From the NCBI GenBank assembly GCA_021323535.1, contig JAJONO010000022.1, positions 1-64,000 on the forward strand: a DNA stretch of 64,000 bases, written 5' to 3'. Of the stretch, positions 35,207-43,039 are shown in pieces (position 1 is the stretch's first letter; each line of letters begins with the position of its first letter). Both the position numbers and the translations under genes were made by a program. The notes below the pieces were generated by a model that saw only the letters and a program-made list of their open reading frames with translations, was not told where the DNA came from and did not search any database. This DNA comes from Bacteroidota bacterium (lineage in GTDB: Bacteria; Bacteroidota; Bacteroidia; B-17B0; Aurantibacillaceae).

Positions 35207-36307
35207 ATGGCACTCAAATGCGGAATTGTTGGTTTACCCAACGTAGGAAAATCAACTCTATTCAACTGCTTAAGTAATGCAAAGGCCCAGGCGGCTAACT
35301 TCCCTTTTTGTACAATCGATCCAAACGTTGGAACAATTACTGTTCCTGATGAACGACTAAACAAACTGTCGGAGCTTGTAAAGCCTCAAAACATCGTTCC
35401 CACAACTGTTGAGATTGTTGATATCGCGGGCCTCGTAAAAGGCGCCAGCAAAGGAGAAGGTTTAGGAAATAAATTCCTCGGAAATATCCGCGAGTGTAAT
35501 GCTATTCTGCATGTGTTGCGTTGTTTCGATGATCCGAATGTGGTGCATGTTGACGGAAATGTAAACCCTGTTCGTGATAAAGAAATCATTGATACTGAAT
35601 TACAATTAAAAGACCTGGAAAGTGTTGATCAGAAAATTAAAAAATTTGAGAAGCTTGCAAAAACAGGAACCGATAAAGAAGCAGTGAGAACATATAATGC
35701 GCTTATGAAAGTGAAAACTGTTCTTGAAGCCGGACAATCTGCCCGTGCAGCTAATCTTGAAGACAATGAAATGCCTTATGTGGCCGATCTGCATTTACTC
35801 ACGATCAAACCTGTACTTTATGTTTGTAATGTGGATGAAGCTTCTGCAAAAACAGGAAACGCTCACGTAGAAGCAGTTCGTGAAGCTGTAAAAAATGAAA
35901 GCGCCGAGATCCTTGTCATTACCGCGCAAATGGAAAGCGAAATTGCTTCCCTCGAAACATACGAAGAGAAACAAATGTTCCTGGGAGAAATGGGATTGGA
36001 AGAACCCGGTGTAAATAAACTGATTAAGTCAGCCTACAAATTATTACAACTTCAGACATATTTCACTGCCGGTGTAAAAGAAGTCCGTGCATGGACCATC
36101 ACCAAAGGCATGAAAGCTCCTGAGGCGGCCGGAGTGATCCACACAGATTTTGAAAAAGGATTTATCAAAGCGGAAGTGATCGGTTATAATGATTTTATAA
36201 CACTTGGTTCAGAAGCAGCTTGCCGCGACGTTGGTAAATTAAAAATAGAAGGAAAAGAATACGTTGTAAATGATGGCGACGTAATGCACTTCAGGTTCAA
36301 CGTTTAA
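35207..36307 (+). CDS. ychF: Ribosome-associated P-loop ATPase YchF/OLA1
   Basis: 366 residues, the usual length. G1 GLPNVGKSTLFNCLSNAKAQ, G3 VDIAGLVKGASKGEGLGNKF, and the C-terminal TGS-like domain (YFTAGVKEVRAWTITKGMKA, PEAAGVIHTDFEKGFIKAEV). YchF is an Obg-related protein that prefers ATP over GTP and binds ribosomes; it is linked to stress responses. Starts 9 bases after the lipoprotein gene. Confidence 0.96.
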   Translation: MALKCGIVGLPNVGKSTLFNCLSNAKAQAANFPFCTIDPNVGTITVPDERLNKLSELVKPQNIVPTTVEIVDIAGLVKGASKGEGLGNKFLGNIRECNAILHVLRCFDDPNVVHVDGNVNPVRDKEIIDTELQLKDLESVDQKIKKFEKLAKTGTDKEAVRTYNALMKVKTVLEAGQSARAANLEDNEMPYVADLHLLTIKPVLYVCNVDEASAKTGNAHVEAVREAVKNESAEILVITAQMESEIASLETYEEKQMFLGEMGLEEPGVNKLIKSAYKLLQLQTYFTAGVKEVRAWTITKGMKAPEAAGVIHTDFEKGFIKAEVIGYNDFITLGSEAACRDVGKLKIEGKEYVVNDGDVMHFRFNV

Positions 36308-36329
36308 TTATAAATAATTCAAAAAATTT

Positions 36330-36372
36330 AAGTCAAAATTCAAAAGTGAAGCTCTCTTTTGAATTTTGACTT
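36330..36372. repeat. Perfect 17-bp inverted repeat (AAGTCAAAATTCAAAAG)
   Basis: AAGTCAAAATTCAAAAG (36330-36346), loop TGAAGCTCT, CTTTTGAATTTTGACTT (36356-36372). The arms match exactly. It reuses the phrase seen at 19249-19319. It lies after ychF and could be a terminator, but there is no T tract beyond the arm. Confidence 0.8.
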
Positions 36373-36392
36373 CTGACTTTAAACTTTGTTGT

Positions 36393-37169
36393 ATGAACAA
36401 CCACGAAATAGATTACAAATTATCCGGTGAAGAAATGCAATGCGTTGAAGTGGAGCTCGATCCAAATGAAGCCGTAATTGCCGAACCCGGAAGTTTTATG
36501 ATGATGACCGACGGCATTCAAATGGAAACGCTGTTCGGCGACGGAAATGAAAAAGGATTCATGGGTAAATTATTTTCGGCAGGAAAAAGATTACTGACCG
36601 GCGAAAATTTATTCATGACTGTTTACACGAATATTTCTTCACAGAAACGACAGGTGTCTTTCGCTGCGCCTTATGCAGGGAAGATCATTCCGTTAAATTT
36701 AATGAACCTTGGTGGAAAAGTGATCTGCCAGAAAGATAGTTTTCTCGCTGCTGCAAAGGGTGTAGCTGTTGGAATAGAGTTTCAGAAAAAATTAGGGACG
36801 GGACTTTTCGGAGGTGAAGGTTTCATTATGCAGAAACTCGAAGGCGACGGAATGGCCTTTGTTCATAGTGGTGGTCACGTTATTGAAAAAGATCTTCAGG
36901 CGGGCGATATGTTAAAGATTGATACGGGTTGTATCGTTGCTTTTACAAGCTCGGTTAATTACGATATTCAGTTTGTTGGTGGCGTAAAAAATACACTTTT
37001 CGGAGGAGAAGGAATGTTTTACGCTGTTTTACGCGGCCCGGGAAAAGTGTGGATTCAGACTTTACCGATCAGCCGCTTGGCAGGAAAGATCCTTTCTTAC
37101 GGACGAGGTGGTAGAAAAGAAGAAGGAAGTATCTTAGGAGGACTTGGAAACCTTTTAGATGGAGATTAA
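36393..37169 (+). CDS. AIM24 / TIGR00266 family protein
   Basis: 258 residues from the ATG at 36393; a TTG-led extension to 36366 overlaps the inverted repeat and is unlikely to be coding. Family wording is clear: AVIAEPGSFMMMTDGIQMET, FMTVYTNISSQKRQVSFAAP, QKDSFLAAAKGVAVGIEFQK, LFGGEGFIMQKLEGDG and AFVHSGGHVIEKDL. The tandem beta-sandwich fold is shared with mitochondrial AIM24; bacterial function is unknown. Confidence 0.88.
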   Translation: MNNHEIDYKLSGEEMQCVEVELDPNEAVIAEPGSFMMMTDGIQMETLFGDGNEKGFMGKLFSAGKRLLTGENLFMTVYTNISSQKRQVSFAAPYAGKIIPLNLMNLGGKVICQKDSFLAAAKGVAVGIEFQKKLGTGLFGGEGFIMQKLEGDGMAFVHSGGHVIEKDLQAGDMLKIDTGCIVAFTSSVNYDIQFVGGVKNTLFGGEGMFYAVLRGPGKVWIQTLPISRLAGKILSYGRGGRKEEGSILGGLGNLLDGD

Positions 37170-37179
37170 ATTAATTTTG

Positions 37180-37274
37180 AGTTTTTAGTGTTTAGTTCTT
37201 AATATTAACGCTTAAAAATCAATCTTAAAATCAGCATTCTTAAATTAAACACTAATAACTAAGCACTAAAAACT
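37180..37274. repeat. GTTTTTAGTGTTTAGTT-type inverted repeat before parE
   Basis: AGTTTTTAGTGTTTAGTT (37180-37197) faces AACTAAGCACTAAAAACT (37257-37274) with one mismatch. The same phrase in a related arrangement is at about 33364-33437, around the start of the vWA gene. Confidence 0.65.
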
Positions 37275-37284
37275 ATTTTATAGG

Positions 37285-39144
37285 ATGGCAAAATCAAATT
37301 ATACAGAAGATAATATACGGTCATTAGACTGGAAAGAACATATTCGTACCCGCCCCGGAATGTACATCGGTAAACTGGGCGATGGTAGCGCGTTCGACGA
37401 TGGTATCTACGTGCTCCTTAAAGAGGTAATGGATAACTCTATCGATGAGTTTATGATGGGAGAAGGAAACAGAATTGATATTACTGTGAAAGACGGCGTG
37501 GTTTCTATCCGCGATTACGGACGTGGAATTCCCCTTGGAAAAGTGGTGGAGGTTGTTTCTAAAATGAACACAGGTGGTAAGTACGACAGCGAAGCTTTCA
37601 AGAAATCAATCGGGTTGAATGGTGTGGGAACTAAAGCCGTAAATGCGTTATCTATCAATTTTAAAGTAACAGCTTACCGCGATAAGCAATCCAAAACCGC
37701 TGAATTCAGCAAAGGCGAATTAGTTAAAGAATCGCGCTTAACAGCGGCTCCGGGCGAAAAAAACGGAACGTACGTAGAGTTCAGACCAGATGATTCTATT
37801 TTCAAAAAATACCATTTTGTGCACGAGTACATCGACAGAATGGTATGGAACTACGCATTTCTCAATACAGGGTTAACGCTTACATTGAATGGGGTTGAAT
37901 ACAAATCGGATAACGGGTTAAAGGATCTACTCGAAAAAAATATCACAGGCGAAATTTTATACCCTATCGCTCATTTAAGAGGCGAAGATATTGAATTGGC
38001 CCTGACACACAGTAACGAACATTTCAGCGAAGAATATTACAGTTATGTAAACGGGCAGTATACAACCCAGGGTGGAACACATCTTGCGGCCTTCCGGGAA
38101 GCTGTTGTTAAAACAGTTCGTGAATTTTTCAAAAAAGATTTTGAGCCTACGGATGTACGTAAATCAATCGTAGCTGCAATTGCAGTAAAAGTTCAGGAGC
38201 CGGTGTTTGAGTCGCAGACAAAAACAAAATTAGGTTCTAATGAGGTGGCGCCGGGCGGACAAAGCATCCGTAGTTTCATTGGTGATTTCATCAAACAGCA
38301 ACTTGACAATTATCTCCATAAAAATCCCGAAACCGCGAAAGCGATCGAAGCAAAAATTCTAGCGAACGAAAGAGAACGTAAAGAGTTATCGGGGATCCAG
38401 AAATTAGCCAGGGAGCGCGCTAAAAAAGCATCGCTTCACAATAAAAAATTACGCGATTGCCGTGTCCACTTAGACGACATTAAAGATCAGAAGAGATTAG
38501 ATACTACCTTATTTATTTGTGAGGGAGATTCGGCAAGCGGATCCATTACCAAAACACGTGATGTGAACACGCAGGCGGTATTCAGTCTAAAAGGAAAACC
38601 TCTAAACTGTTTCGGACTAGGAAAAAAGGTGGTGTACGAGAATGAAGAATTCAATCTTTTGCAATCTGCTTTAAATATTGAAGAAGGATTAGATGATCTG
38701 CGTTATAATAATATAGTTATTGCAACCGACGCCGATGTGGATGGAATGCACATACGTTTATTATTATTGACCTTCTTCCTTCAGTTTTTCCCTGATCTTG
38801 TGAAGAACAATCACGTAAAAATATTGCAAACACCGCTCTTCAGGGTACGTAATAAAAAAGAAACCGCTTATTGTTATAGCGATGAAGAAAGAAAAGCAGC
38901 CATTGCGAAGCTGGGCCCAAAACCTGAAATTACACGTTTTAAAGGTTTAGGTGAGATCAGTCCCGACGAATTCAAGCATTTTATAGGAAAAGATATCCGT
39001 TTAGAGCCGGTTTTAATAGACCAGAAGGCTAGTATTCAGGAACTTCTGAATTATTACATGGGTAAAAACACCCAGGAGCGCCAGGAATTCATTATAGAGA
39101 ATTTAAGGGTGGAAAAAGACGTTGAAGAAGAGATAATGAAATAG
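37285..39144 (+). CDS. parE: DNA topoisomerase IV subunit B
   Basis: 619 residues of type IIA topoisomerase ATPase subunit. GHKL ATPase motifs: [47 protein letters not shown] and the QTKTKLGS region; TOPRIM motifs [18 protein letters not shown] and [18 protein letters not shown]-terminal [16 protein letters not shown]. With parC 3.9 kb downstream it decatenates chromosomes. parE rather than gyrB is inferred from length and linkage to a parC-like gene. Confidence 0.92.
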   Translation: MAKSNYTEDNIRSLDWKEHIRTRPGMYIGKLGDGSAFDDGIYVLLKEVMDNSIDEFMMGEGNRIDITVKDGVVSIRDYGRGIPLGKVVEVVSKMNTGGKYDSEAFKKSIGLNGVGTKAVNALSINFKVTAYRDKQSKTAEFSKGELVKESRLTAAPGEKNGTYVEFRPDDSIFKKYHFVHEYIDRMVWNYAFLNTGLTLTLNGVEYKSDNGLKDLLEKNITGEILYPIAHLRGEDIELALTHSNEHFSEEYYSYVNGQYTTQGGTHLAAFREAVVKTVREFFKKDFEPTDVRKSIVAAIAVKVQEPVFESQTKTKLGSNEVAPGGQSIRSFIGDFIKQQLDNYLHKNPETAKAIEAKILANERERKELSGIQKLARERAKKASLHNKKLRDCRVHLDDIKDQKRLDTTLFICEGDSASGSITKTRDVNTQAVFSLKGKPLNCFGLGKKVVYENEEFNLLQSALNIEEGLDDLRYNNIVIATDADVDGMHIRLLLLTFFLQFFPDLVKNNHVKILQTPLFRVRNKKETAYCYSDEERKAAIAKLGPKPEITRFKGLGEISPDEFKHFIGKDIRLEPVLIDQKASIQELLNYYMGKNTQERQEFIIENLRVEKDVEEEIMK

Positions 39145-39232
39145 TTTGTTAAATCATTTTAACATTTAAAATGATCTAAAACATTAAAGATAGGCTGTTT
39201 TTGTTAAAGCGAGTTAATTTCAAAAAAACTAA

Positions 39233-39240
39233 TATCTTTG
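39233..39240 (+). promoter_or_regulatory. -7 promoter box (TATCTTTG)
   Basis: TATCTTTG matches TAnnTTTG and would start transcription near 39247, giving a leader of about 42 bases before the ATG at 39289. A TTTG at 39200 is too far for ideal spacing. Confidence 0.55.
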
Positions 39241-39288
39241 GCACAATACATGAAACTGTAACCACAGAGAAATAAAAACATACATCAA

Positions 39289-39867
39289 ATGAAAACAACA
39301 AAACTACTTTTAATCCCGGCTTTAGCGATGTTAACCATAGCAGGCTGTAAAAGCAAAAAAGGCACCCCAATCCAGAAGGAAACCGGTGCCGTTGAGATCA
39401 CTTTACCTTTCAGTGAAAAACAGTACCAAAGCGATGCTGAGCACTTCAGATCAAAACAGGTTGGTAAATCTCCTGATGTAGCAACTGCTAAGAAGATTGC
39501 GTACCAGAATGCTCGTGCTGAAATGGCCGGAAACATTAATGCAACTGTAAAACGTGTAACCGATCAGTACACTAACCAGCGTACGGTTGGAAATACTCAG
39601 GAATTTGAAAATAAATTCGAAGAGTTATCACGTGAGGTAGTAAACCTTGAAATGTCTAATGTAAAAGAAATCGGCTCTAAAACTTTTAAAGAAGCTGATG
39701 GCGCTTATACATATTGGGTAGCTCTCGAGGCTAACAAAAAAGAGATCTTCGATAAAATCGACGCTAAGATTTCTAATGACGCCAAATTAAAACTGGACTA
39801 CGACAAACAAAAATTCCAACAGATCTTCGATGCTGAGATGAAAAAATTAGCTGACGAAGGAAAATAA
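39289..39867 (+). CDS. LPP20-like lipoprotein
   Basis: 192 residues. Lipoprotein signal MKTTKLLLIPALAMLTIAGC (lipobox IAGC). The mature part is LPP20-like: SDAEHFRSKQVGKSPDVATA, KKIAYQNARAEMAGNINATV, then a YTYWVALEANKKEIFDKI block. LPP20 proteins are outer-membrane-associated lipoproteins. First of three lipoprotein genes between parE and parC; a terminator follows at 39881-39914. Confidence 0.78.
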   Translation: MKTTKLLLIPALAMLTIAGCKSKKGTPIQKETGAVEITLPFSEKQYQSDAEHFRSKQVGKSPDVATAKKIAYQNARAEMAGNINATVKRVTDQYTNQRTVGNTQEFENKFEELSREVVNLEMSNVKEIGSKTFKEADGAYTYWVALEANKKEIFDKIDAKISNDAKLKLDYDKQKFQQIFDAEMKKLADEGK

Positions 39868-39880
39868 TCTGACCTTAATA

Positions 39881-39914
39881 AAAGAGCATCTTACAAGCTA
39901 AGATGCTCTTTTTT
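39881..39914 (+). terminator. Rho-independent terminator after the first LPP20-like gene
   Basis: AAAGAGCATCT, 9-base loop, AGATGCTCTTTTTTTT. The 11-bp stem and long T tract are typical. The next gene begins only 15 bases later, so some read-through or a hidden promoter is needed for it. Confidence 0.85.
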
Positions 39915-39928
39915 TAACCAACCATTTT

Positions 39929-41281
39929 TTGAAAAAACATCTACAAATATTTGCCTTATTTGCTCTCATCCTGTTGACTTCCTGTTCTGGTACAAAAAAG
40001 TACTTTAAAGCAGCGGAGCGCCTGGAGAAGCAAGGCCTCGTAAACGAAGCGGCCGAGTATTATCTCGAATCGCTGCAACGCAAGCCCACCAATGTTCAGG
40101 CCCGTATTAAATTAAAAGAAGTTGGCCAGAAATTCGCTTCCAACTTATCGGCCGAATTTTTCAGGAACTATAACACCCAGCAATTAGAAGCATCATTAGA
40201 ATCTTTCGAACGCTTAAAAGAATTTACAGGAAAAACTTCCGCGCTCAGTGTTAATCTCGATTACCCTAAAGGTTATGAAGAAGATTATCAGAAAGCAGTG
40301 GAATCTTACTGCTCAAAAAATTACAACCAGGCTTATGCTTTGGTTAACCAGAAAAAATACAACGACGCGTTGAACTACATTAAGAATGTAAAAAAATACA
40401 ACCCTACTTATAAAACCACACAACAACTCGAAATTGTTTCGGTGTGCGAACCTTTATACCAGAACGCGGTTACCTGCATTGAAAACAAAAACTATTCAGG
40501 CGCGTTAAACCTGCTCACCAACATTAAATCAAAGACCGAGCAGTACAAAGACATGCAGGACCTGCTTCAATTAGCAAGCGCGCAACAAACAAAAAGCTTT
40601 ATTTTATTTGAGCCAAAAAGTAAGGGCGACAGAACAGAACAGGAAATTGAAGATCAGTTGTTCAGTGACTTTAATCAGGCTGCGACACAAAAATTTCCTT
40701 ATGCTAAGATCATCAACAACACACCATTTAAATTTATGCCCGATGTGTCTGTTGGTGGCGCTGATCTTGATCTTATCCAGGCCGTTCGCAAAGCTACCGG
40801 TGCCGATTTCTTTTATCTGTATGATGTTTCTGCCAAAAAAGAATTTAATTCTGGCCCTCAAAAATCGAACCAGACTGCTTATCTTAAACAAACCACCACT
40901 TCCGGAACTGTTGTTACTGTTTCTTATAACCAGGTTGGTTACAGTAACGTAAAATCATCACGATCGTTTTCGTACCAGTACAAATACAAGCTCATTAACG
41001 CGTTTTCCAACCAGATCATTTCTTCGCAAACACAAAATGTAGTTGCGCAGGATGGAGTAGAGTACAATGAATTTTCACAACGTTTTAATCAAAATAATCT
41101 GAATAATCTTTTTCCTTATAACCCTGCTGCTACGGCTCCGGTGGCGCAATATAACCCTGGTGGCTGGCGAAAATTGTTCAGTGCGAACACAAACCTTAAA
41201 AGTTTTGATCAGCTGAAAAGTGAGGCATTAAATCAAACTGTTAATTTATTTACCGGTTCGGTATCAAATCATATCAAATAA
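39929..41281 (+). CDS. Lipoprotein with N-terminal TPR and C-terminal CsgG/LpoB-like region
   Basis: 450 residues, TTG start, signal KKHLQIFALFALILLTSCSG (lipobox LTSC). N-terminal half has TPR-like helices (AAERLEKQGLVNEAAEYYLE, AYALVNQKKYNDALNYIKNV, TCIENKNYSGALNLLTNIKS). The C-terminal half (from about 215) recalls the CsgG/LpoB fold: FSDFNQAATQKFPYAKIINN, IQAVRKATGADFFYLYDVSA, YQYKYKLINAFSNQIISSQT. Followed after 3 bases by another LPP20-like gene. Likely an outer-membrane lipoprotein assembly factor; inference only. Confidence 0.7.
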   Translation: MKKHLQIFALFALILLTSCSGTKKYFKAAERLEKQGLVNEAAEYYLESLQRKPTNVQARIKLKEVGQKFASNLSAEFFRNYNTQQLEASLESFERLKEFTGKTSALSVNLDYPKGYEEDYQKAVESYCSKNYNQAYALVNQKKYNDALNYIKNVKKYNPTYKTTQQLEIVSVCEPLYQNAVTCIENKNYSGALNLLTNIKSKTEQYKDMQDLLQLASAQQTKSFILFEPKSKGDRTEQEIEDQLFSDFNQAATQKFPYAKIINNTPFKFMPDVSVGGADLDLIQAVRKATGADFFYLYDVSAKKEFNSGPQKSNQTAYLKQTTTSGTVVTVSYNQVGYSNVKSSRSFSYQYKYKLINAFSNQIISSQTQNVVAQDGVEYNEFSQRFNQNNLNNLFPYNPAATAPVAQYNPGGWRKLFSANTNLKSFDQLKSEALNQTVNLFTGSVSNHIK

Positions 41282-41284
41282 AAA

Positions 41285-42736
41285 TTGAAGAAACTTCTTT
41301 ACATAATTATTCCTGTTATAGTTCTTGTCTCTTGTAAATCGAAGGAGCAAATGGCAGCAGTTCCGGTGAGCACAGCGCCAAAAGCTCCATTGTGGGTGAG
41401 CGCACGCCCTAATAACGGATTTAAATTTGTAGGGATAGGATTTGCTGATAAATCGAAAACTTCATCTTATCAGATGGAAGCTAAGAAAAATGCCTTGTAC
41501 GATCTGGCTTCTGAAATTAAAGTGGATATTTCTTCCAACTCGGTTTTATACACGGTTCAGAACAACAATCAGTTCAATGAGAATTTTAATTCACTCATTA
41601 AATTATCCAATAGTGATAATATTGAAGGTTACCAGTTAATTGATTCTTACGAAAACGATAAACAATATTGGGTGTATTACCAGTTGGATAAACAGGAATA
41701 CGCGAATTTAAAGGCGCAGAAAAAACAGCAGACCGTTACAAAAGCTTCAAATCTGATAGCATCGAGTTTTATTGATGAAACCAACCAGGATTTTTCTTCA
41801 TGCCTTAAAAAACGCATCCAGGCTTTCGGAGTTCTGACACCTTATCTGAGCGAAGAAATTAATTTCGATGGCGCTCTTACCAAAGGAATTAAAAACGTAT
41901 TTGATCTTACCAACCTTATTCAGCAACAGCTTCAGTCTATTTTAGTGGGTGTGGTTACTCCAACAGCAGTTGGGGGCACAAGAGCCGTTGCGCAACAACA
42001 GGTTCCACAGTTAAAACCTTATCAGTTGGTTTACTCCCCATTGGTTTACAAACTTGAGTTAAAGAGTAAATCGCCTTTGCAAAATTTTCCTTTTCTTGTA
42101 ACAAGCGATGAAGAAAAAATTAAAGTATCAGATAAAGCGGCAACTAATGTTCTTGGCGAAATACAGGTAAAAGTAAATTCGGTGGAACCATTAAATCAAA
42201 TAGTAGCCTTTTCTTTAAATCCTGATATCAGCGGTTTAATGGGAAGCGATTCTGTTGGTCGCGCCGGTATTTCTGTCCTTAAGCAATTCATTCAAACTCC
42301 ATCTTTAAAAGTTCAGGCGCAGGTTAGTCCGGTTAATATTTTTGTAACAAGCGCCGAGAAAAATTTCGGAAAACCTACCGGAACAAACATCATTGAAAGT
42401 TTTTTGCAACAACGTTTTAACGGACAGGAAGTAATGATCACCACCAATGCCGAAACAGCGGATTTTTTGATTGAAGCTTCGGCCGATACCCAGGAAGACG
42501 TGAGTAGTGATGTGCTTTCCAATAATTACAGTATTAAACTGGCAGCTCTTAACATTAATCTTCAGTTAAAGAACAGGGCCTCAGGTGAAACACTTTATAA
42601 AACTCAGATCTCTGATGTTTACGGTTATGCCAATAACCTCGAAAAAGCCGGCCTGAACGCCTATTCCAGCGATAAACTCAACGCCAAACTGGGCGAGGCC
42701 GTTTTCTTTTTGAAAAGGAAGGTCTTAGTTTACTAA
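41285..42736 (+). CDS. Large LPP20-family lipoprotein
   Basis: 483 residues, TTG start, signal KKLLYIIIPVIVLVSCKSKE (lipobox LVSC). LPP20-like domain at about 30-150: PLWVSARPNNGFKFVGIGFA, MEAKKNALYDLASEIKVDIS, YQLIDSYENDKQYWVYYQLD. The C-terminal 120 residues (QEVMITTNAETADFLIEASA, IKLAALNINLQLKNRASGET, LYKTQISDVYGYANNLEKAG) resemble a second, vestigial domain also seen in other LPP20 relatives. Operon partner of the TPR/CsgG-like lipoprotein. Confidence 0.75.
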   Translation: MKKLLYIIIPVIVLVSCKSKEQMAAVPVSTAPKAPLWVSARPNNGFKFVGIGFADKSKTSSYQMEAKKNALYDLASEIKVDISSNSVLYTVQNNNQFNENFNSLIKLSNSDNIEGYQLIDSYENDKQYWVYYQLDKQEYANLKAQKKQQTVTKASNLIASSFIDETNQDFSSCLKKRIQAFGVLTPYLSEEINFDGALTKGIKNVFDLTNLIQQQLQSILVGVVTPTAVGGTRAVAQQQVPQLKPYQLVYSPLVYKLELKSKSPLQNFPFLVTSDEEKIKVSDKAATNVLGEIQVKVNSVEPLNQIVAFSLNPDISGLMGSDSVGRAGISVLKQFIQTPSLKVQAQVSPVNIFVTSAEKNFGKPTGTNIIESFLQQRFNGQEVMITTNAETADFLIEASADTQEDVSSDVLSNNYSIKLAALNINLQLKNRASGETLYKTQISDVYGYANNLEKAGLNAYSSDKLNAKLGEAVFFLKRKVLVY

Positions 42737-43039
42737 ACCTACCCCTTCGTATATCTACGGCCATTGCAAAGAAACGCTATGTAACTTGCCAAAGAAAAGT
42801 TCCTTTGTCTCCTTTTTGCATACAGAAAAATTGAACTATGCGTCCTATGTGGTTATTTGGAAGCCCATTTTCGCCATTCCCGTCCGCATTTTCAGCTTCC
42901 AGGAATTACCTGTGGTACGAAGCTTTTGTTATAAAAATTCAGTAATTCACAGGTTTTTTGGGGATAAACTGACTTTTAACTTCTGGCAAAATACAGGCGA
43001 AGTACTATATTTGCACTTTAATTTTCCCTAAAACTAAAA
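42737..43039. other. 303-base gap before parC, no supported gene
   Basis: An 81-codon open stretch at 42786-43031 on the plus strand has no protein character (rich in F, S, V and Y without pattern) and includes the parC promoter, so I do not call it. The only clear feature is the TATATTTG box at 43006-43013. Confidence 0.6.
43006..43013 (+). promoter_or_regulatory. -7 promoter box (TATATTTG) of parC
   Basis: TATATTTG matches TAnnTTTG; start near 43019, leader about 20 bases to the ATG at 43040. It lies at the end of the only other open stretch here, arguing against that stretch being a gene. Confidence 0.65.

Noticed and set aside
42786-43031. 81-codon plus-strand gene before parC
   Set aside because: No domain or signal-like character, and it contains the parC -7 box.
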